Shown here: positions 31,027 to 41,165 of the stretch, piece after piece
Layout of the letters: every line of letters starts with the position of its first letter
Numbering within the stretch: position 1 is the first letter of the stretch
Assembly: GCA_009823505.1 (NCBI GenBank)
Contig: VZQC01013826.1
Coordinates: 76,926-140,925 of the forward strand
Length of the DNA: 64,000 nt
Origin: Rhizomys pruinosus
Lineage: Eukaryota; Chordata; Mammalia; Rodentia; Spalacidae
Direction of reading: 5' to 3'
Position numbers and translations under genes: made by a program
The notes under the pieces: model-generated
Databases searched by the model: none
Told to the model about the DNA's origin: nothing
Seen by the model: only the letters and a program-made list of their open reading frames with translations

Positions 31027-31273
31027 GGGGCTGGAGAGATGGCCTAGCGGTTAAGAGCGCCGACCGCTCTTACAGAGGACCCAGGTTCGATCCCCAGCAC
31101 CCACATGGTGGCCGAAAACCGTCTGAAACTCCAATTCTAGGAGAACTCCAGTTCCAGGGGAATCCGACACCCTCTTCTGACCTCGCGGCATTGTACAACA
31201 CGGGTGCACAGACCTACATGCAGACAGTACATTCATACACGTACAGAAATAAATAAAATTAATAAAAAAAAAA
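31027..31273 (+). mobile_element. B2 SINE (17-bp-duplication subtype), full length
   Basis: Starts 'ggggctggagagatggccta' and 'gcggttaagagcgccgaccg', has the duplicated 'ctccaattctaggaga' / 'actccagttccagggga', and ends in an A-rich tail. Flanked by GAATGCCAATCTC (31014-31026) and GAATGCCGATCTC (31274-31286), a 13-base target duplication with one change. Confidence 0.97.
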
Positions 31274-31286
31274 GAATGCCGATCTC

Positions 31287-32336
31287 ATCAACCAACTAAC
31301 CAAAGGCTTAGTGGAGTGAGGTCCGTAATCTCATACACAAAGTCCCACCATACTGATGACAGGCACCAGGACAAAGATCACTATTGGGTCCCAACTCTAC
31401 CACACTCTTCTGTAGCACCTTCCTCTTCACATCCATAAAAATGTGACAATTCACTTTTTTTGCCCCTGAGGTAAATATTTCTAATTCTTCTCGATGGGGA
31501 TTTTCCCAAACCAGTCTTCTTATTTGGAGCCTTCTGGCACAAAGAATGAGATGCTGTCTGGGGAGTCTGGTGTCTTGCTGTGGGTACTTTTCAGTGTTAA
31601 TGAAAACATTCTGATGTTAGGGAATCCAGAGAGGCAGCCTTTCAGAAAAAGAAGAAAATTATACTCCCCCTACTCTCTCTGAACATTTCTCACTCCCCTA
31701 CTCTCTCTCTGAACATTTCTCATTCTAAACAAGAGCATTGCTAGCCCAACAATCATTTTTACTTTTACTGCTTTGTTAATATCCTTGGAAAGAGACTAAG
31801 GACCAAATTTGTCCTTTGGGCACGCACACTTAACTTGTATTCAGTTTAGCAAGAGCTTTTACATATATCCAAGGGCAAGAGTGGGCCAGAGGAAAAGAAG
31901 AACAAAAATGTCACAGGTCCAGTCCACCAGCACTAGCTCATCTCATTTCGGAATGCATTTTCCAATTCCTGCTCTCTGTCATGCCCTGGACTCTGGGCAC
32001 TGCTCTGAAGAAGACCTTGATTTTTCTTTTTGAAATGACTGATAACACTGTAAAGTCACAGCGCCTCGAGGTTCATAGTAAGTGGTTTTGTAAGGTCTGG
32101 TCTGTGCATTGATCAGACCTTTATCTGCTCTGCTTGCCCTCACAGGACCCTCCCTGGCAGCTGTTCACTTGCTTCTATTAAGCCAGGGACTGGGCTCTGT
32201 CCTGGAGTCTGCTCTCCAGTGCAGGCCCTAAACACCACTGCACTCCCACCCTGACCTTCCTGCTTCTGGCTTTTGCTCACGTGCCAAGACTCACTGTTTT
32301 CTGATCTAGCTGGCCTTCTGGAACATTTCACAAATA
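31287..32336. other. Unclassified unique sequence with a short tandem pair
   Basis: At about 31667-31725 'cctactctctctgaacattt' (with small changes) occurs twice in tandem. Otherwise nothing recognised over a kilobase. Confidence 0.45.
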
Positions 32337-32350
32337 AGAAATGAACAGCC

Positions 32351-32515
32351 CACTGGGCATAGTAGTGCACACCTTTAATCCCAGCACTCGGGAGGCAGAG
32401 GCAGGTGGATTTCTGTGAGTTAAAGGCCAGCCTGGTCTCTATAGCAAATTCCAGGACAGCTGGGACTACAGGGGGACCCTGTCTTGTAAACAAACAAACA
32501 AACAAACAAACAAAC
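32351..32515 (+). mobile_element. B1 SINE with 14-bp target duplication
   Basis: Complete B1 with an AAAC-repeat tail. The exact duplication AGAAATGAACAGCC occurs at 32337-32350 and 32516-32529. Confidence 0.97.
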
Positions 32516-32529
32516 AGAAATGAACAGCC

Positions 32530-32714
32530 TGAGGTTAGTTATTAATAGAGCCAATTACAAAGGTCCAGGTAGATTGCGCTCCAGCTGGGCCACTTCTCCA
32601 GTCCATTTCTGTGACTGTCCCTAAGAGTTTAGTAGATTCATGAAGCTCCAGTCGATGTGTTTGAGACAAGAAGCAGTTTGAAAAATTGTTAGTAGCTTTG
32701 CTTGAAAAAAAGAA
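32530..32714. other. Unclassified unique sequence
   Basis: Nothing recognised between the B1 and the B2. Confidence 0.4.
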
Positions 32715-32955
32715 ACTGAAGAGCTGGAGAGATTGATCAGGGATTAAGAGCACTAGCTGCTTTTGCAGAGGGCCCAGGTTCGATTCCCAGCATCTACATG
32801 GTGGCTAACAACTGTCTGTAACTCCAGTTCCAGGGGAATCCAACACCTTATTCTGACCTCCACCAGCATTGCATGACACAGGTGCACTTACATACATGCA
32901 GGCAATACATTCATGCACCAAAATTTAAAAAAAATTATAAATAAAATATTTAGAA
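32715..32955 (+). mobile_element. B2-type SINE, sense
   Basis: 'agctggagagattgatcagg', 'gattaagagcactagctgc', 'ggttcgattcccagcatcta', single 'aactccagttccagggga', 'attctgacctccacc', and an A-rich tail to about 32955. Confidence 0.92.
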
Positions 32956-33199
32956 AACAGTAAAATAAACTGAGCCTCCAGAAGGAAAAAGTGAAGCTCA
33001 CAGTGTGAATCCAGGCAGTGGAAGGCAATTTAGAAAACAGATTTTTACATCAAATCAGGCAAAAGCAGGAAACATTTCAGAACCTATTTCCATAGCTATC
33101 ATTACTGTAATTCAGATGTCAGTACAGAGGGAAGCTGTATTCTAAAGAGGCTTAGGTTTCAAACAGTGTCCCGTTCATAGCAAGGTGAGAGTGTCGGAG
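32956..33199. other. Unclassified unique sequence
   Basis: No repeat or exon recognised. Confidence 0.4.
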
Positions 33200-33400
33200 T
33201 CAGACATCAGATGGCTCCCATCAAGATTTTAGAAGGTAACAACAACTTGCTGAAATTATTGGATCCGCCGTTCTCAAAAACAAATCTGTAATTCCCCCTG
33301 AACTTGATTAAATTAATGGGGTCTGATTCATGTAATCTAAACCTGAAGAGTTGTAAATCAGAAGGTATTAGTTGAGAACAATTTAACAGCACTACTTATG
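33200..33400. promoter_or_regulatory. Candidate conserved non-coding block
   Basis: A repeat-free AT-rich stretch with 'cttgattaaattaatggggt', 'tctgattcatgtaatctaaa' and 'gaaattattggatccgcc', i.e. several ATTA/TAAT sites. Offered as a candidate only, on composition. Confidence 0.3.
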
Positions 33401-33939
33401 CTTGCCAAGCAAGTCAGCATTCAGTCTAGTAGGGGCTTGGATGGCTGTGTCAGCCTCTGTCCAGCAGGAGTGTGCACACAGCTCCACAAATGGGTGCTTT
33501 TCCATCAAGCGTTTGCCAAATGCCAACCAGTATGTCTGGGCCTCTGGAGTCAAAGATAAGTAAGGTGACACTCCTAAGCTATCTGAGAAATAGACAAGGG
33601 AAGTTCAGTTGATTTTGAACACATGGAGGAAGGCCTAATCCAGTCTTGTAGAGTTAAGGAATGTTTCTGGAAGATAGAGGCTCTTTTATGCATCCTAAAG
33701 GGTCAATGGCAGCTATCATATGGCAATGGCAGGGCAGGTAGAAGCCCAGGAACCTGGGATAACTATGTAAGCTGATTACTGAGTACTAGTAAGGCAAGGC
33801 CATCAGGTGGGACACCTTAACACTGGCATCAGAAAGCCGAGTAGTGGAGTGTCCCGTTGCCCACGGGCTGGCTGGCTTGAGCTTTACTGAAGCCCACCCT
33901 TCCTCAAACCTAACTACTGACTCACTGTTGGATCAAGAG
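33401..33939. other. Unclassified, with an L2/MIR-like patch
   Basis: 'gccaaccagtatgtctgggc' and 'gagtcaaagataagtaagg' (33515-33570) resemble the 'gggcactggggatacaaaga' region shared by old LINE-2-era repeats. The rest is unrecognised. Confidence 0.4.
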
Positions 33940-34066
33940 GGATAATAGGTTCCACTTTAATCCCAGGACTCAGGAGGCAGAGCCAGATGGATCTGTGAGA
34001 GATCAAGGCCAACCTGGTCAACATAGCAAGTTCCAGGCCAGGGAGACCCTGTCTAAAAAAACAAAA

Positions 34067-34070
<4 letters not shown>
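33940..34070 (+). mobile_element. B1 SINE, diverged
   Basis: 'ctttaatcccaggactcagg', 'aggcagagccagatggatc', 'aaggccaacctggtcaacat', 'gggagaccctgtct'. Head degraded. Confidence 0.88.

Positions 34071-34118
<48 letters not shown>
34071..34118 (+). repeat. (AG)n microsatellite
   Basis: About 23 AG units directly after the B1 tail. Confidence 0.98.
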
Positions 34119-34120
<2 letters not shown>

Positions 34121-34217
34121 AGAGTTATAATGGGCAATTTTGAAATCAAATAGAATAGAAATTATTAGTGTGAATTGTACATAAAGGCAACTGCTACTTT
34201 GTGAGATTTAATTGGAG

Positions 34218-34439
34218 ATGGATGGGTGGGTGTGTGGATGGATGGATGGATCGATCGATCGATCGATCAATCAATTGATCGATCAATCAATTGAATGATT
34301 GATGGAGAGACAGATGGTGGATGAATGGATAGACAGATACATGGATGGATGATGGACAGATGAGTGGTCAGACAGGTAGACTGGAGGATGAGTGGATTGA
34401 CTCCATTTGGATGGATGGGTGGAAAGATAGGTGAATGAC

Positions 34440-34440
<1 letters not shown>
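34218..34440 (+). repeat. (GGAT)n / (GATC)n and degenerate tetranucleotide tract
   Basis: GGAT/GGGT units grade into five GATC units (34251-34268), then 'aatcaattgatcgatcaatc', then degenerate GATG/GACA text to 34440. The GATC core is self-complementary and could fold into a hairpin. Confidence 0.93.
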
Positions 34441-34483
<43 letters not shown>

Positions 34484-34733
34484 CAGATAGATAGATAGAT
34501 GCATAGATACATAGATACATAGATAGGTGCATAGATGCATGGATACATAGATAGATGATAGATGATAGAGATATAGATGATACATAGATAGATGCATAGA
34601 TACATAGATATATAAATACATAGATGCTAGATAGATAGATAGATACATAGATAGATGATACATAGATACATAGATAGATGATAGATAGATGCATAGATAC
34701 ATAGAAGATAGATACATAGATAGAAGATAGATG

Positions 34734-34775
<42 letters not shown>
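34441..34775 (+). repeat. (GATA)n-rich satellite-like tract
   Basis: Pure (GATA)n blocks at about 34441-34500 and 34737-34775 flank imperfect GATA with GATACATA and GATGCATA variants. The minus strand gives 78-112 codon frames of low complexity that are not genes. Confidence 0.97.
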
Positions 34776-34928
34776 ATGAATACATTGCAGCCAAATGGTT
34801 AAGTTGTTAAGGGTTAATAGTCACTCAAGTCTGAAGCCAAAGTCTTATAAACCCACAATGAAATAAACCCAAAGACAAAGGAATAAATCTAACATCTTAT
34901 GAAATCCTAATAGTATGATTTTGTTCTT
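34776..34928. other. Unclassified short unique sequence
   Basis: Nothing recognised before the target duplication at 34929. Confidence 0.4.
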
Positions 34929-34943
34929 AAAAGTTAATACTGT

Positions 34944-35199
34944 GGGGCTGGAGAGATGGCTCAGTGGTTAAGAATGCCGACTGCTTTTGCAGAGGACCCA
35001 GGTTCAATTCCCAGCACCCACATGGTGGCTAAGAACTGTCTTTAACTCCAGTTCCAGGGGAATCTGACGCCCTTTTCTGACCTCCGCGGCATTGCATGAC
35101 ATGGGTGCACCAACCTACATGCAGACAGTACCCTCATACACATAAAAAAATAATAAATAGAAAAAAGTTAAATAAATTATATTTTAAAAAGTTAAAAAA
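34944..35199 (+). mobile_element. B2 SINE, sense, first of two insertions at one site
   Basis: Full B2: 'gggctggagagatggctcag', single 'aactccagttccagggga', 'ttttctgacctccgcgg', long A-rich tail with inner AATAAATT text. AAAAGTTAATACT lies before it (34929-34941) and again after it (35200-35212). Confidence 0.95.
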
Positions 35200-35215
35200 A
35201 AAAGTTAATACTTCT

Positions 35216-35368
35216 GCCAGGCTTGGTGGTGGCACATACCTGTAATCCCAACACTCAGGAGGCAGAGGCAGGTGGATCTCTGTGAGTTCAAGGCCAGCCT
35301 GGTCTACAGATTGAGCTCCAGGCCAGCTGGGACTAGAGGGAGACCCTGTCTCAAAAAGACCAAAAAAG
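35216..35368 (+). mobile_element. B1 SINE, second insertion at the same site
   Basis: Complete B1 from 'gccaggcttggtggtggc' to 'gggagaccctgtctc'. AGTTAATACTTCT flanks it at 35203-35215 and 35369-35381. The left copy is also the right-hand duplication of the preceding B2, so the same target word occurs three times. Confidence 0.97.
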
Positions 35369-35381
35369 AGTTAATACTTCT

Positions 35382-36432
35382 ATTTTTAGAAGTTTGACAC
35401 TATAAGGCAGAAGCTATCTATCTGAATGTCTGAGAATCAGCTAGGAGATAGATCAGGTACCCAGCCATTATACTGCACATTGCAAATCTATAGGGAGCCC
35501 CCAAAATTAAGGTTGGCCATCTAGCATCAACCTGCATGGATGGGGTGTATGGGTCAGTCTTTGGGTGCTGGCTGCCTGCACAGGAGAAGCCTGCTGTGGA
35601 GTCTTTACAAAATGGCAGTGCCCAGAGAGTGCTGGCTTCTGCTGTCTATGGCCAGCCTCACTGCCGGAAACTGGGAACTTTCCCTTCCATCCTGGAGTGG
35701 AACATTGGATGACTCAGCACTGTCCACTCAAGAGCTCCAGTGTGAACCCAGACTTCAGAATTGCCCCCCCTTCCCAATGAATTTTAAAGTGGCACAATGA
35801 ATACTCTGGTGTTAATTCATCCTTATAGGATGTGAACATTTGCAGGTAGTCATGTTTTGTTACTTAATGCTTCAATTGAATTAAGCTACCAAAAAAATTA
35901 AGTCAGTCCTTTAAAAGAATTACAAATATAATCAAATTTCTAGCAGTATTCATTGCTGCTTTAAAACTTACTAAATTCTTGGCTCAGAAAATATATAGCA
36001 CTGCTCTTAAAGTAACCCAACATACTTCTGTTTGTAGTAAATTTTCGAAGTCTTTCATTGCTTCACATCTCATCATAGTTACTGCTCTAATTTAGTCTCT
36101 CAGTTACAATGGGTATTTATAGCTCATCTTGCTGACAGTAGTAAACAGAGTTCACCTAAAGAGATCATCGGGGCAGTCTGCGATTCCTTCTTGAATGCTT
36201 TGCCTATATTTCAAAGTGAATATTCATATATTAGCACGAAATCCAAATGATATAGTCCTTGTCTTACTACTAGTGTTGGGAGTGTGTATGCCTATGCACT
36301 TACACTGTCATTTTAGAAATTCCAGAAACTATGATGAATGAGGTCTTTAGCCATTTGAACATTCAAGACAGGGGCCAAAGCTAAACTTCATGGTCTCTCT
36401 AATATATCCCTCCCCCTCCTCCCCCTGGGAAA
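35382..36432. other. Repeat-free unique sequence, AT-rich after 35800
   Basis: No SINE or other repeat is recognised. An AP-1/NF-E2-type site TGACTCAGCA lies at 35710-35719. 35820-36260 is AT-rich and could be a conserved non-coding or 3' UTR-like segment; I see no reading frame. Confidence 0.4.
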
Positions 36433-36499
36433 ATGCATTTTTTTTTTCTGTGCACCTGCTGTGAAACTTTCTCCCTGGGACATCCTGGCAGCATCTGCA

Positions 36500-36830
36500 G
36501 TCTCCTCATAAATCCTGATGACAAACCAACCAAAATTCACCCTGGCCAACCAGTGAGTTTACTGGGCCTACTTGCAAAGCGTGGGTGGGAGGGTTTGCTT
36601 ACAGGAACACAGGTGAGCCCAAAGCATTGCACTAGAAAGTCCTCACCCAGCTTGGATGATGGCACCCCAGTGGTGCTCAGATGGAGCACCTTCTCCCGGT
36701 CTTCCACAGTCTATGTATTCCCTCCCTTATGCAAGGCCCCAAGGTCGTATGCAGTTAGGGCAGGTCTAAGCACTCCATGAGGGGAGGTCACCAGTCAACA
36801 AGCCCAGCTGTGCTATCTTCTGTAAGCAGG
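36500..36830 (+). repeat. Rodent dispersed repeat, family X copy 2
   Basis: 'attcaccctggccaaccagt', 'gagtttactgggcctacttg', 'ggtttgcttacaggaacac' and 'gaaagtcctcacccagct' align in order with 8526-8935 and 56275-56595. The frame of 115 codons across it is a repeat-derived artefact. Confidence 0.6.
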
Positions 36831-37544
36831 CTCAGCTGACTTCTTGAAGATGATGGCTATTTGGTTTGGATGATAGTGCTATACAAAACATGGTTCCAGT
36901 TATTACAGCATAACTGCAGGGGAAACGATCCCAAACCCCGATGGCGTTAGAGCAATAGCCATTTGATTAGAGACCATGATTTTTTGAGTCAAGAATTTAG
37001 ACAAGGGCCAAATGGGTTATTATCCTGATCCATATAATGTTAACAAAGCAACCCAATGGTCATCAGCCGGCAGGGCCGAGGTCCAAGATGGCTCACATAT
37101 CCTCAGTGCCCGAGAAGGAAAAGTGAGAAAGCTGGGCTCAGTGGTCTCTCTGCTTCCAGTACAGTTATAAGATCTTTCCAGCGAGTTAGTTATAGACTGT
37201 TTATTTTGAGGTTCTGGTCTCCCAGCGGGAAGACATGAACAATGCTATCCTTAACAGCCAAGCCCAGAGCCAGCATGGGGTTTCTGTCTTCATACCTTAC
37301 TGGTCAAATCATCTCAGGATGGCTAGGGTTAAAGGGGAAAGAATAAAGTCCACTCTGATGGCAGAAAGATCAAGCTATCTTTAATCCAGGTTAGTCAGCT
37401 TCTTTCAAGCACCTCAAAAGACCTGAGGCAACTAAATTGGGAAGAGGAAAAGAATTGTGTAGCTCGGTTTGGAGGGTTCGAAGGATGGTGGTTCAGGGCT
37501 CCAGTGGCTCAGTTCTGGGCCTGCTGGTGAGTAGAGATGGCAAA
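36831..37544. other. Unclassified unique sequence
   Basis: No repeat or exon recognised; one YY1-like CAAGATGGCTC at 37084-37094. Confidence 0.4.
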
Positions 37545-37609
37545 CGGCCAGTATGTGTGTAGTATGCGTGTAGTATGCGTGTAGTATGTGTGTAGTATGT
37601 GTGTAGTGT
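37545..37609 (+). repeat. 11-bp tandem repeat (GTATGYGTGTA), about 5 units
   Basis: Units 'gtatgtgtgta' and 'gtatgcgtgta' alternate in pairs, ending 'gtgtggggc'. Confidence 0.95.
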
Positions 37610-37714
37610 GGGGCAGTCACGTCCCCAGCCAAAAAGGGATTGGGGGGGAGGAAGAGGGAGAGAGAAAGAAGGGACAGGAACTCATAATTTCATCTGGGGA
37701 TCTCCCCTGTGATC
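37610..37714. other. Purine-rich unique sequence
   Basis: Contains 'gattgggggggaggaagagg' and similar purine text; no feature. Confidence 0.4.
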
Positions 37715-37830
37715 TAAGGAACTCGCTCTGTAGACCAGGCTGGTCTTAAACTCACAGAGATCTGCCTGCCTTTGCCTCCCCAGTGCTAGGATTAAATGAG
37801 TGCACGACTATATCCAACAAGGTCCTGCCT
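37715..37830 (-). mobile_element. B1 SINE fragment, antisense
   Basis: Starts mid-element at 'ggaactcgctctgtagacc', then 'gcctgcctttgcctccccag' and the head 'gcacgactatatccaac'. The A-tail half is missing. Confidence 0.9.
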
Positions 37831-38253
37831 CTTAAAGGTTCACAGCATGGTCCAGTACCACTGCTTGGGAAACAAGTCTTTACATGGGCTTTGGGGGACC
37901 CTCAATCACACTCAAACCACAGTAGTCTGCTAGGGAAGACTTGAACAGTGTGAAGTCCACACCTAGTGGAAGCACTGGGAGGCATCAGTTCCTACTCTTA
38001 TGGCTGCTTCTAGCATTAGCATTTTCTTTCCAAAAGTGTGAGGACGCCCTACATCAGACTGGATCTGTGTCCTGCCTCTTTTTTCCTTTCCAGCATGCTG
38101 AGGGGCCAGCAAACTCCTTGGGTGACTGTGTGCTCTGCATACTGATTGCCAATGAGAGAGGTCAGGATGTCTAGACAGGGCAGAGTAGCAAGTGCTTGCT
38201 CAGACTGTTTGCTAACAATCACTACGCTGCACATTACTGTGTGCTGGGCTCTG
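37831..38253. other. Unclassified unique sequence
   Basis: No repeat or exon recognised. Confidence 0.4.
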
Positions 38254-38430
38254 TGTGTGTGTTTGTGCTCATAAACGTGCATGTGCATGTATATGTGCTT
38301 GTGCGTACATGCATGTTTCTGAGTGCCTGAGTATACATGTATGTGCTTTCGTGTACATCCATGTGTGTGTGTTTGTGTGCACATGAATGCACATGTATGC
38401 TTGTGTGTGTGCACGTGTGTGCATGAGGAG
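38254..38430 (+). repeat. Degenerate TG-rich tract
   Basis: Alternating purine-pyrimidine text (TGTG, CATG, TGCA) over about 175 bases. Frames across it are low-complexity and not genes. Confidence 0.9.
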
Positions 38431-38674
38431 TTCCTCAAGCACCATCTCCCTTTGTGGCCTGGATCTCACCCACTAGCCTTGGATCTGCAAGCATTTTACC
38501 AAGCGAACTACCTTCCTAGCCCCAAGAATCTGTTTTTATATTAATACATTCCCTACTACTTGATGGGCCCTAAGTGCTGCTGCTCAGAGTTAGACTAAGA
38601 CACAGGCCCCAGCCTTCCAGAACTCATATTCAAATGAGTCAAAGAGGCTGCAAAGGAGTCAAAGCCTAGCAGAG

Positions 38675-38855
38675 CCGAGGGACTGGAGAGGGACCTATGC
38701 TCTCGCAGCAGAGCCCAGTTCAGTCCCCAGCCACACAGCTGTTATCCAGCTCCGGGGGATCCAATTCCTTCTTCAGCCTCTGGGGACAACTTCACTCACG
38801 TGTGTGCACACATGAATATGCATAATCAAAAATAAAATACATCTTTTAGTAAAAG
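38675..38855 (+). mobile_element. B2/B3-type SINE, sense, diverged
   Basis: 'gggactggagagggacctat', 'agttcagtccccagccacac', 'agctccgggggatccaattc', 'aaataaaatacatctttta'. Much of the head is altered. Confidence 0.8.
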
Positions 38856-39109
38856 CACAGTAAGGGTAAAAGATGGCAGGAGAGGGGAGGGGATGATTTG
38901 CCCTAAAGGGTGGGGGGAGACACTGCTAAGGAGGAGATGTATATATTTCCACACTTCCTCACACTTGATTAAAGTTGATGTCCTCAAATGTCCTGTCTCT
39001 AAATGACTCTGCAGTAGTTACTCTCAGCCATCACGTGCAGATCTGTGATGGCATCACCATTCCAAAGCAACCCAGTGTCTTTGTCTAGAAGCACCAGAGG
39101 AGTCCCCTC
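38856..39109. other. Unclassified unique sequence
   Basis: No repeat or exon recognised. Confidence 0.4.
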
Positions 39110-39215
39110 TCTGCCACTTACACTAACCAGTAGGGGGCCAGGCAGTAAGTCATGTCACCTCTCTAAGGTTTGACTTCCTCCTCTGTAAGATAGAGACCCT
39201 TAGACCAAAAGTAGA
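39110..39215 (+). mobile_element. MIR-family fragment
   Basis: 'ctgccacttacactaacca', 'agtcatgtcacctctctaag', 'gacttcctcctctgtaagat' follow the MIR core. Short and old. Confidence 0.6.
39127..39140 (+). promoter_or_regulatory. CTCF-like motif within a MIR fragment
   Basis: CCAGTAGGGGGCCA matches the CTCF core CCASYAGRKGGCRS at 12 of 14 positions, with the central CCAGTAGGGGGC intact. Sequence match only. Confidence 0.45.
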
Positions 39216-39804
39216 GCCCTGGCGGAGGTGACAGTGAAGTTCAGGGAAAGGGAAAGCTCCTGTGGGAGAGGTCAGAGGACAGGCACAGAGGGCATGCTGG
39301 GTAGTCGCTAAGAATGGCTTCCCTCAGGGAGAGCAGAGATGGTGGAGGTCACAGGCCCAAGCCCTCTGGGTGAGCAGGTTATGAGGAACTAAGGATGTCT
39401 GTGTTCGTGGGCTGCTGAGAAAGGTAGCTGAATGAAGAGCTGCAACAGCACCAGCCTGCAGTCCGTGTGGTTCAGTGATGACTAAACAAACACTAATAAG
39501 AGTGTCAGGTTCACACGCACACCAGGGAGCCATTAATCACTTCCACCCATCAATCAATGATCTACTTTCCCTTACCAAGATAATGAACTGCAATGTTCTT
39601 CAGGTGGATTTGGCCTGTCTGCGTTTCCAGCTTTTGCAGCCAGCCCCCGCCGTTACTTCTTATTCACGGACTTACTTCACATGGCTGTTTCTTTCACCAC
39701 CTTCCTTATGGCTCCACACAGAATGCATGGTCCCTTACCTCGCATACTTACAGGGCTATCGTTGCTGTGGCTTCCACAGTCCTTTGTCACCTTTTCAAAA
39801 AAGA
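39216..39804. other. Unclassified unique sequence
   Basis: No repeat or exon recognised. Confidence 0.4.
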
Positions 39805-39972
39805 TATTTTATTATTTATTTCTTTATTTGTATTTTTGAGGCAAGGTCTCCCTGTAACCCCAACTGGCCTGGAACTCACTCTACAAACCAGGCTGGCCTT
39901 GAACTCACAGAGATCCTCCTGCCTCTGCCTCCCAAGTGCTAGGATTAAAGGTGTAGGCCACCATGCCCAGCA
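39805..39972 (-). mobile_element. B1 SINE, antisense
   Basis: 'tttttgaggcaaggtctccc', 'caggctggccttgaactcac', 'gcctctgcctcccaagtgct', head 'gccaccatgcccagc'. The T-rich left end contains TTTA steps. Confidence 0.95.
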
Positions 39973-39974
39973 AT

Positions 39975-40195
39975 ATTTATTTATTATTTTTATGTCATGT
40001 GCATGAGTGTATTGCCTGCATGTTTGTAAGTGCACTGGTGTCATGCAAAGCCCATGAAAGTCAGAAGAGTATCGGATTCCCTGGATCTGGAGTTATAGAC
40101 ACTTGTTAGTCACCATGTGGATGCTGGGATTTGAACCTGGGTCCTCTGCAAGAGCAGCCAGTGTTCTTAACCACTGAGGCATCTCTCCAGCCCCC
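39975..40195 (-). mobile_element. B2-type SINE, antisense
   Basis: Minus-strand head 'gggggctggagagatgcctc', box B-like 'gggttcaaatcccagcatc'. Moderately diverged. It abuts the B1 head, but here the full B2 including its tail is present, so this is not the composite type. Confidence 0.9.
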
Positions 40196-40424
40196 TTTTT
40201 CACCTTATGTTTTGTTTTGGACCCACTAAAGTCTCCTTGGATATGTGGATGGATTTATTTACATCAAAGCCTCTCCTTTTGCTCTTATATCACATTCCAC
40301 CCACTGGATAAATATTTGTGGATCTCATTATTTGTGAAGCATCTGCTATTGAGCAGGCCCTGCAAAACAAAATAGGTTGAAAACATGCTTCCTGCAACAT
40401 GAGAGGGAGGTGTGTCAGGCATGC
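40196..40424. other. Unclassified, MIR/L2-like scrap
   Basis: 'ggataaatatttgtggatc' and 'gagcaggccctgc' near 40310-40365 may be the end of an old MIR or LINE-2; too short to be sure. Confidence 0.35.
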
Positions 40425-40845
40425 TGTTCTACTTTGATGACTGTAGCTGTGAGAAAACATTGACCAGAACCAACTTGGGGAGGAAAGGGTTTATTTCTGC
40501 TTGCAATGCCCAGGTCACAATCCCTCACTGAGGGGAGTCAGGGCAGAACTCCAGGCAAGAATCTAGAGGCAGGAACTGAAGCAGAGACCACAGAGAAACA
40601 CTGCGTAGTGGCTTGATTTCCATGATTTGCTGAGCTACTTTTGTCATACATCAGGGGGCCACCAGCTTCTGGATTTCACACCCACAGTGGGCTGGATGCC
40701 CCCACATCTATTAGCGATTAAGAAAATGCCTCACAATATGGCTGCAGGCCAATCTGATGGAGGAAACTCCTCAGTTGAGGTTCCCACCTCCCAGGTATCT
40801 TAAGTTTGTGTCAGGCTGAAGACTCTAACCAGCACACATGCCCCT
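40425..40845 (-). repeat. Rodent dispersed repeat, antisense
   Basis: Words 'accaacttggggaggaaagg', 'gggtttatttctgcttgc', 'ctcactgaggggagtcaggg', 'caatctgatggaggaaactc' and 'ctcagttgaggttcccacct' belong to a very common rodent interspersed family. Related, opposite copies lie at 916-1288 and 44664-45020. Class not assigned. Confidence 0.7.
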
Positions 40846-41095
40846 GTGTACCTGGGCAGTGTGTATTAAACACAGGGAATACAGCAGCAGCCAAGTCCCT
40901 CTGAGTCACTCAGGGAGCTTGGCCTCTGTCTTCACCATGGTTGTCCCATAGCACTGAAATCACCTGTTCACGCATGTGTTTATCCTCCAGTGTAGGCCTC
41001 ATTCTCCATGAATTGAACAACATGGAATAAGATGGATTCAAGGGTTTTTTTGTTTTGATTTTAATCCCTGGCTCCTGGCACTCAGTCAGAAATTC

Positions 41096-41129
<34 letters not shown>

Positions 41130-41165
41130 TATATCTATCTATATCTATCTAATATATATTATAAA
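41096..41165 (+). repeat. A-run, (AT)n and (ATCT)n tract
   Basis: About 17 A, then (AT)n, then ATCT units and further AT-rich text. Probably simple-sequence growth from a former tail. Confidence 0.95.

Noticed and set aside
31027..31273. tRNA genes
   Set aside because: B2 heads contain A- and B-box-like sequences because they derive from tRNA, but no cloverleaf with matching acceptor stem and anticodon arm is preserved.
39805..40195. Fourth B2-B1 composite SINE
   Set aside because: The B1 and B2 are adjacent, but the B2 retains its 3' half and tail and the junction differs, so it is ordinary neighbouring insertion.
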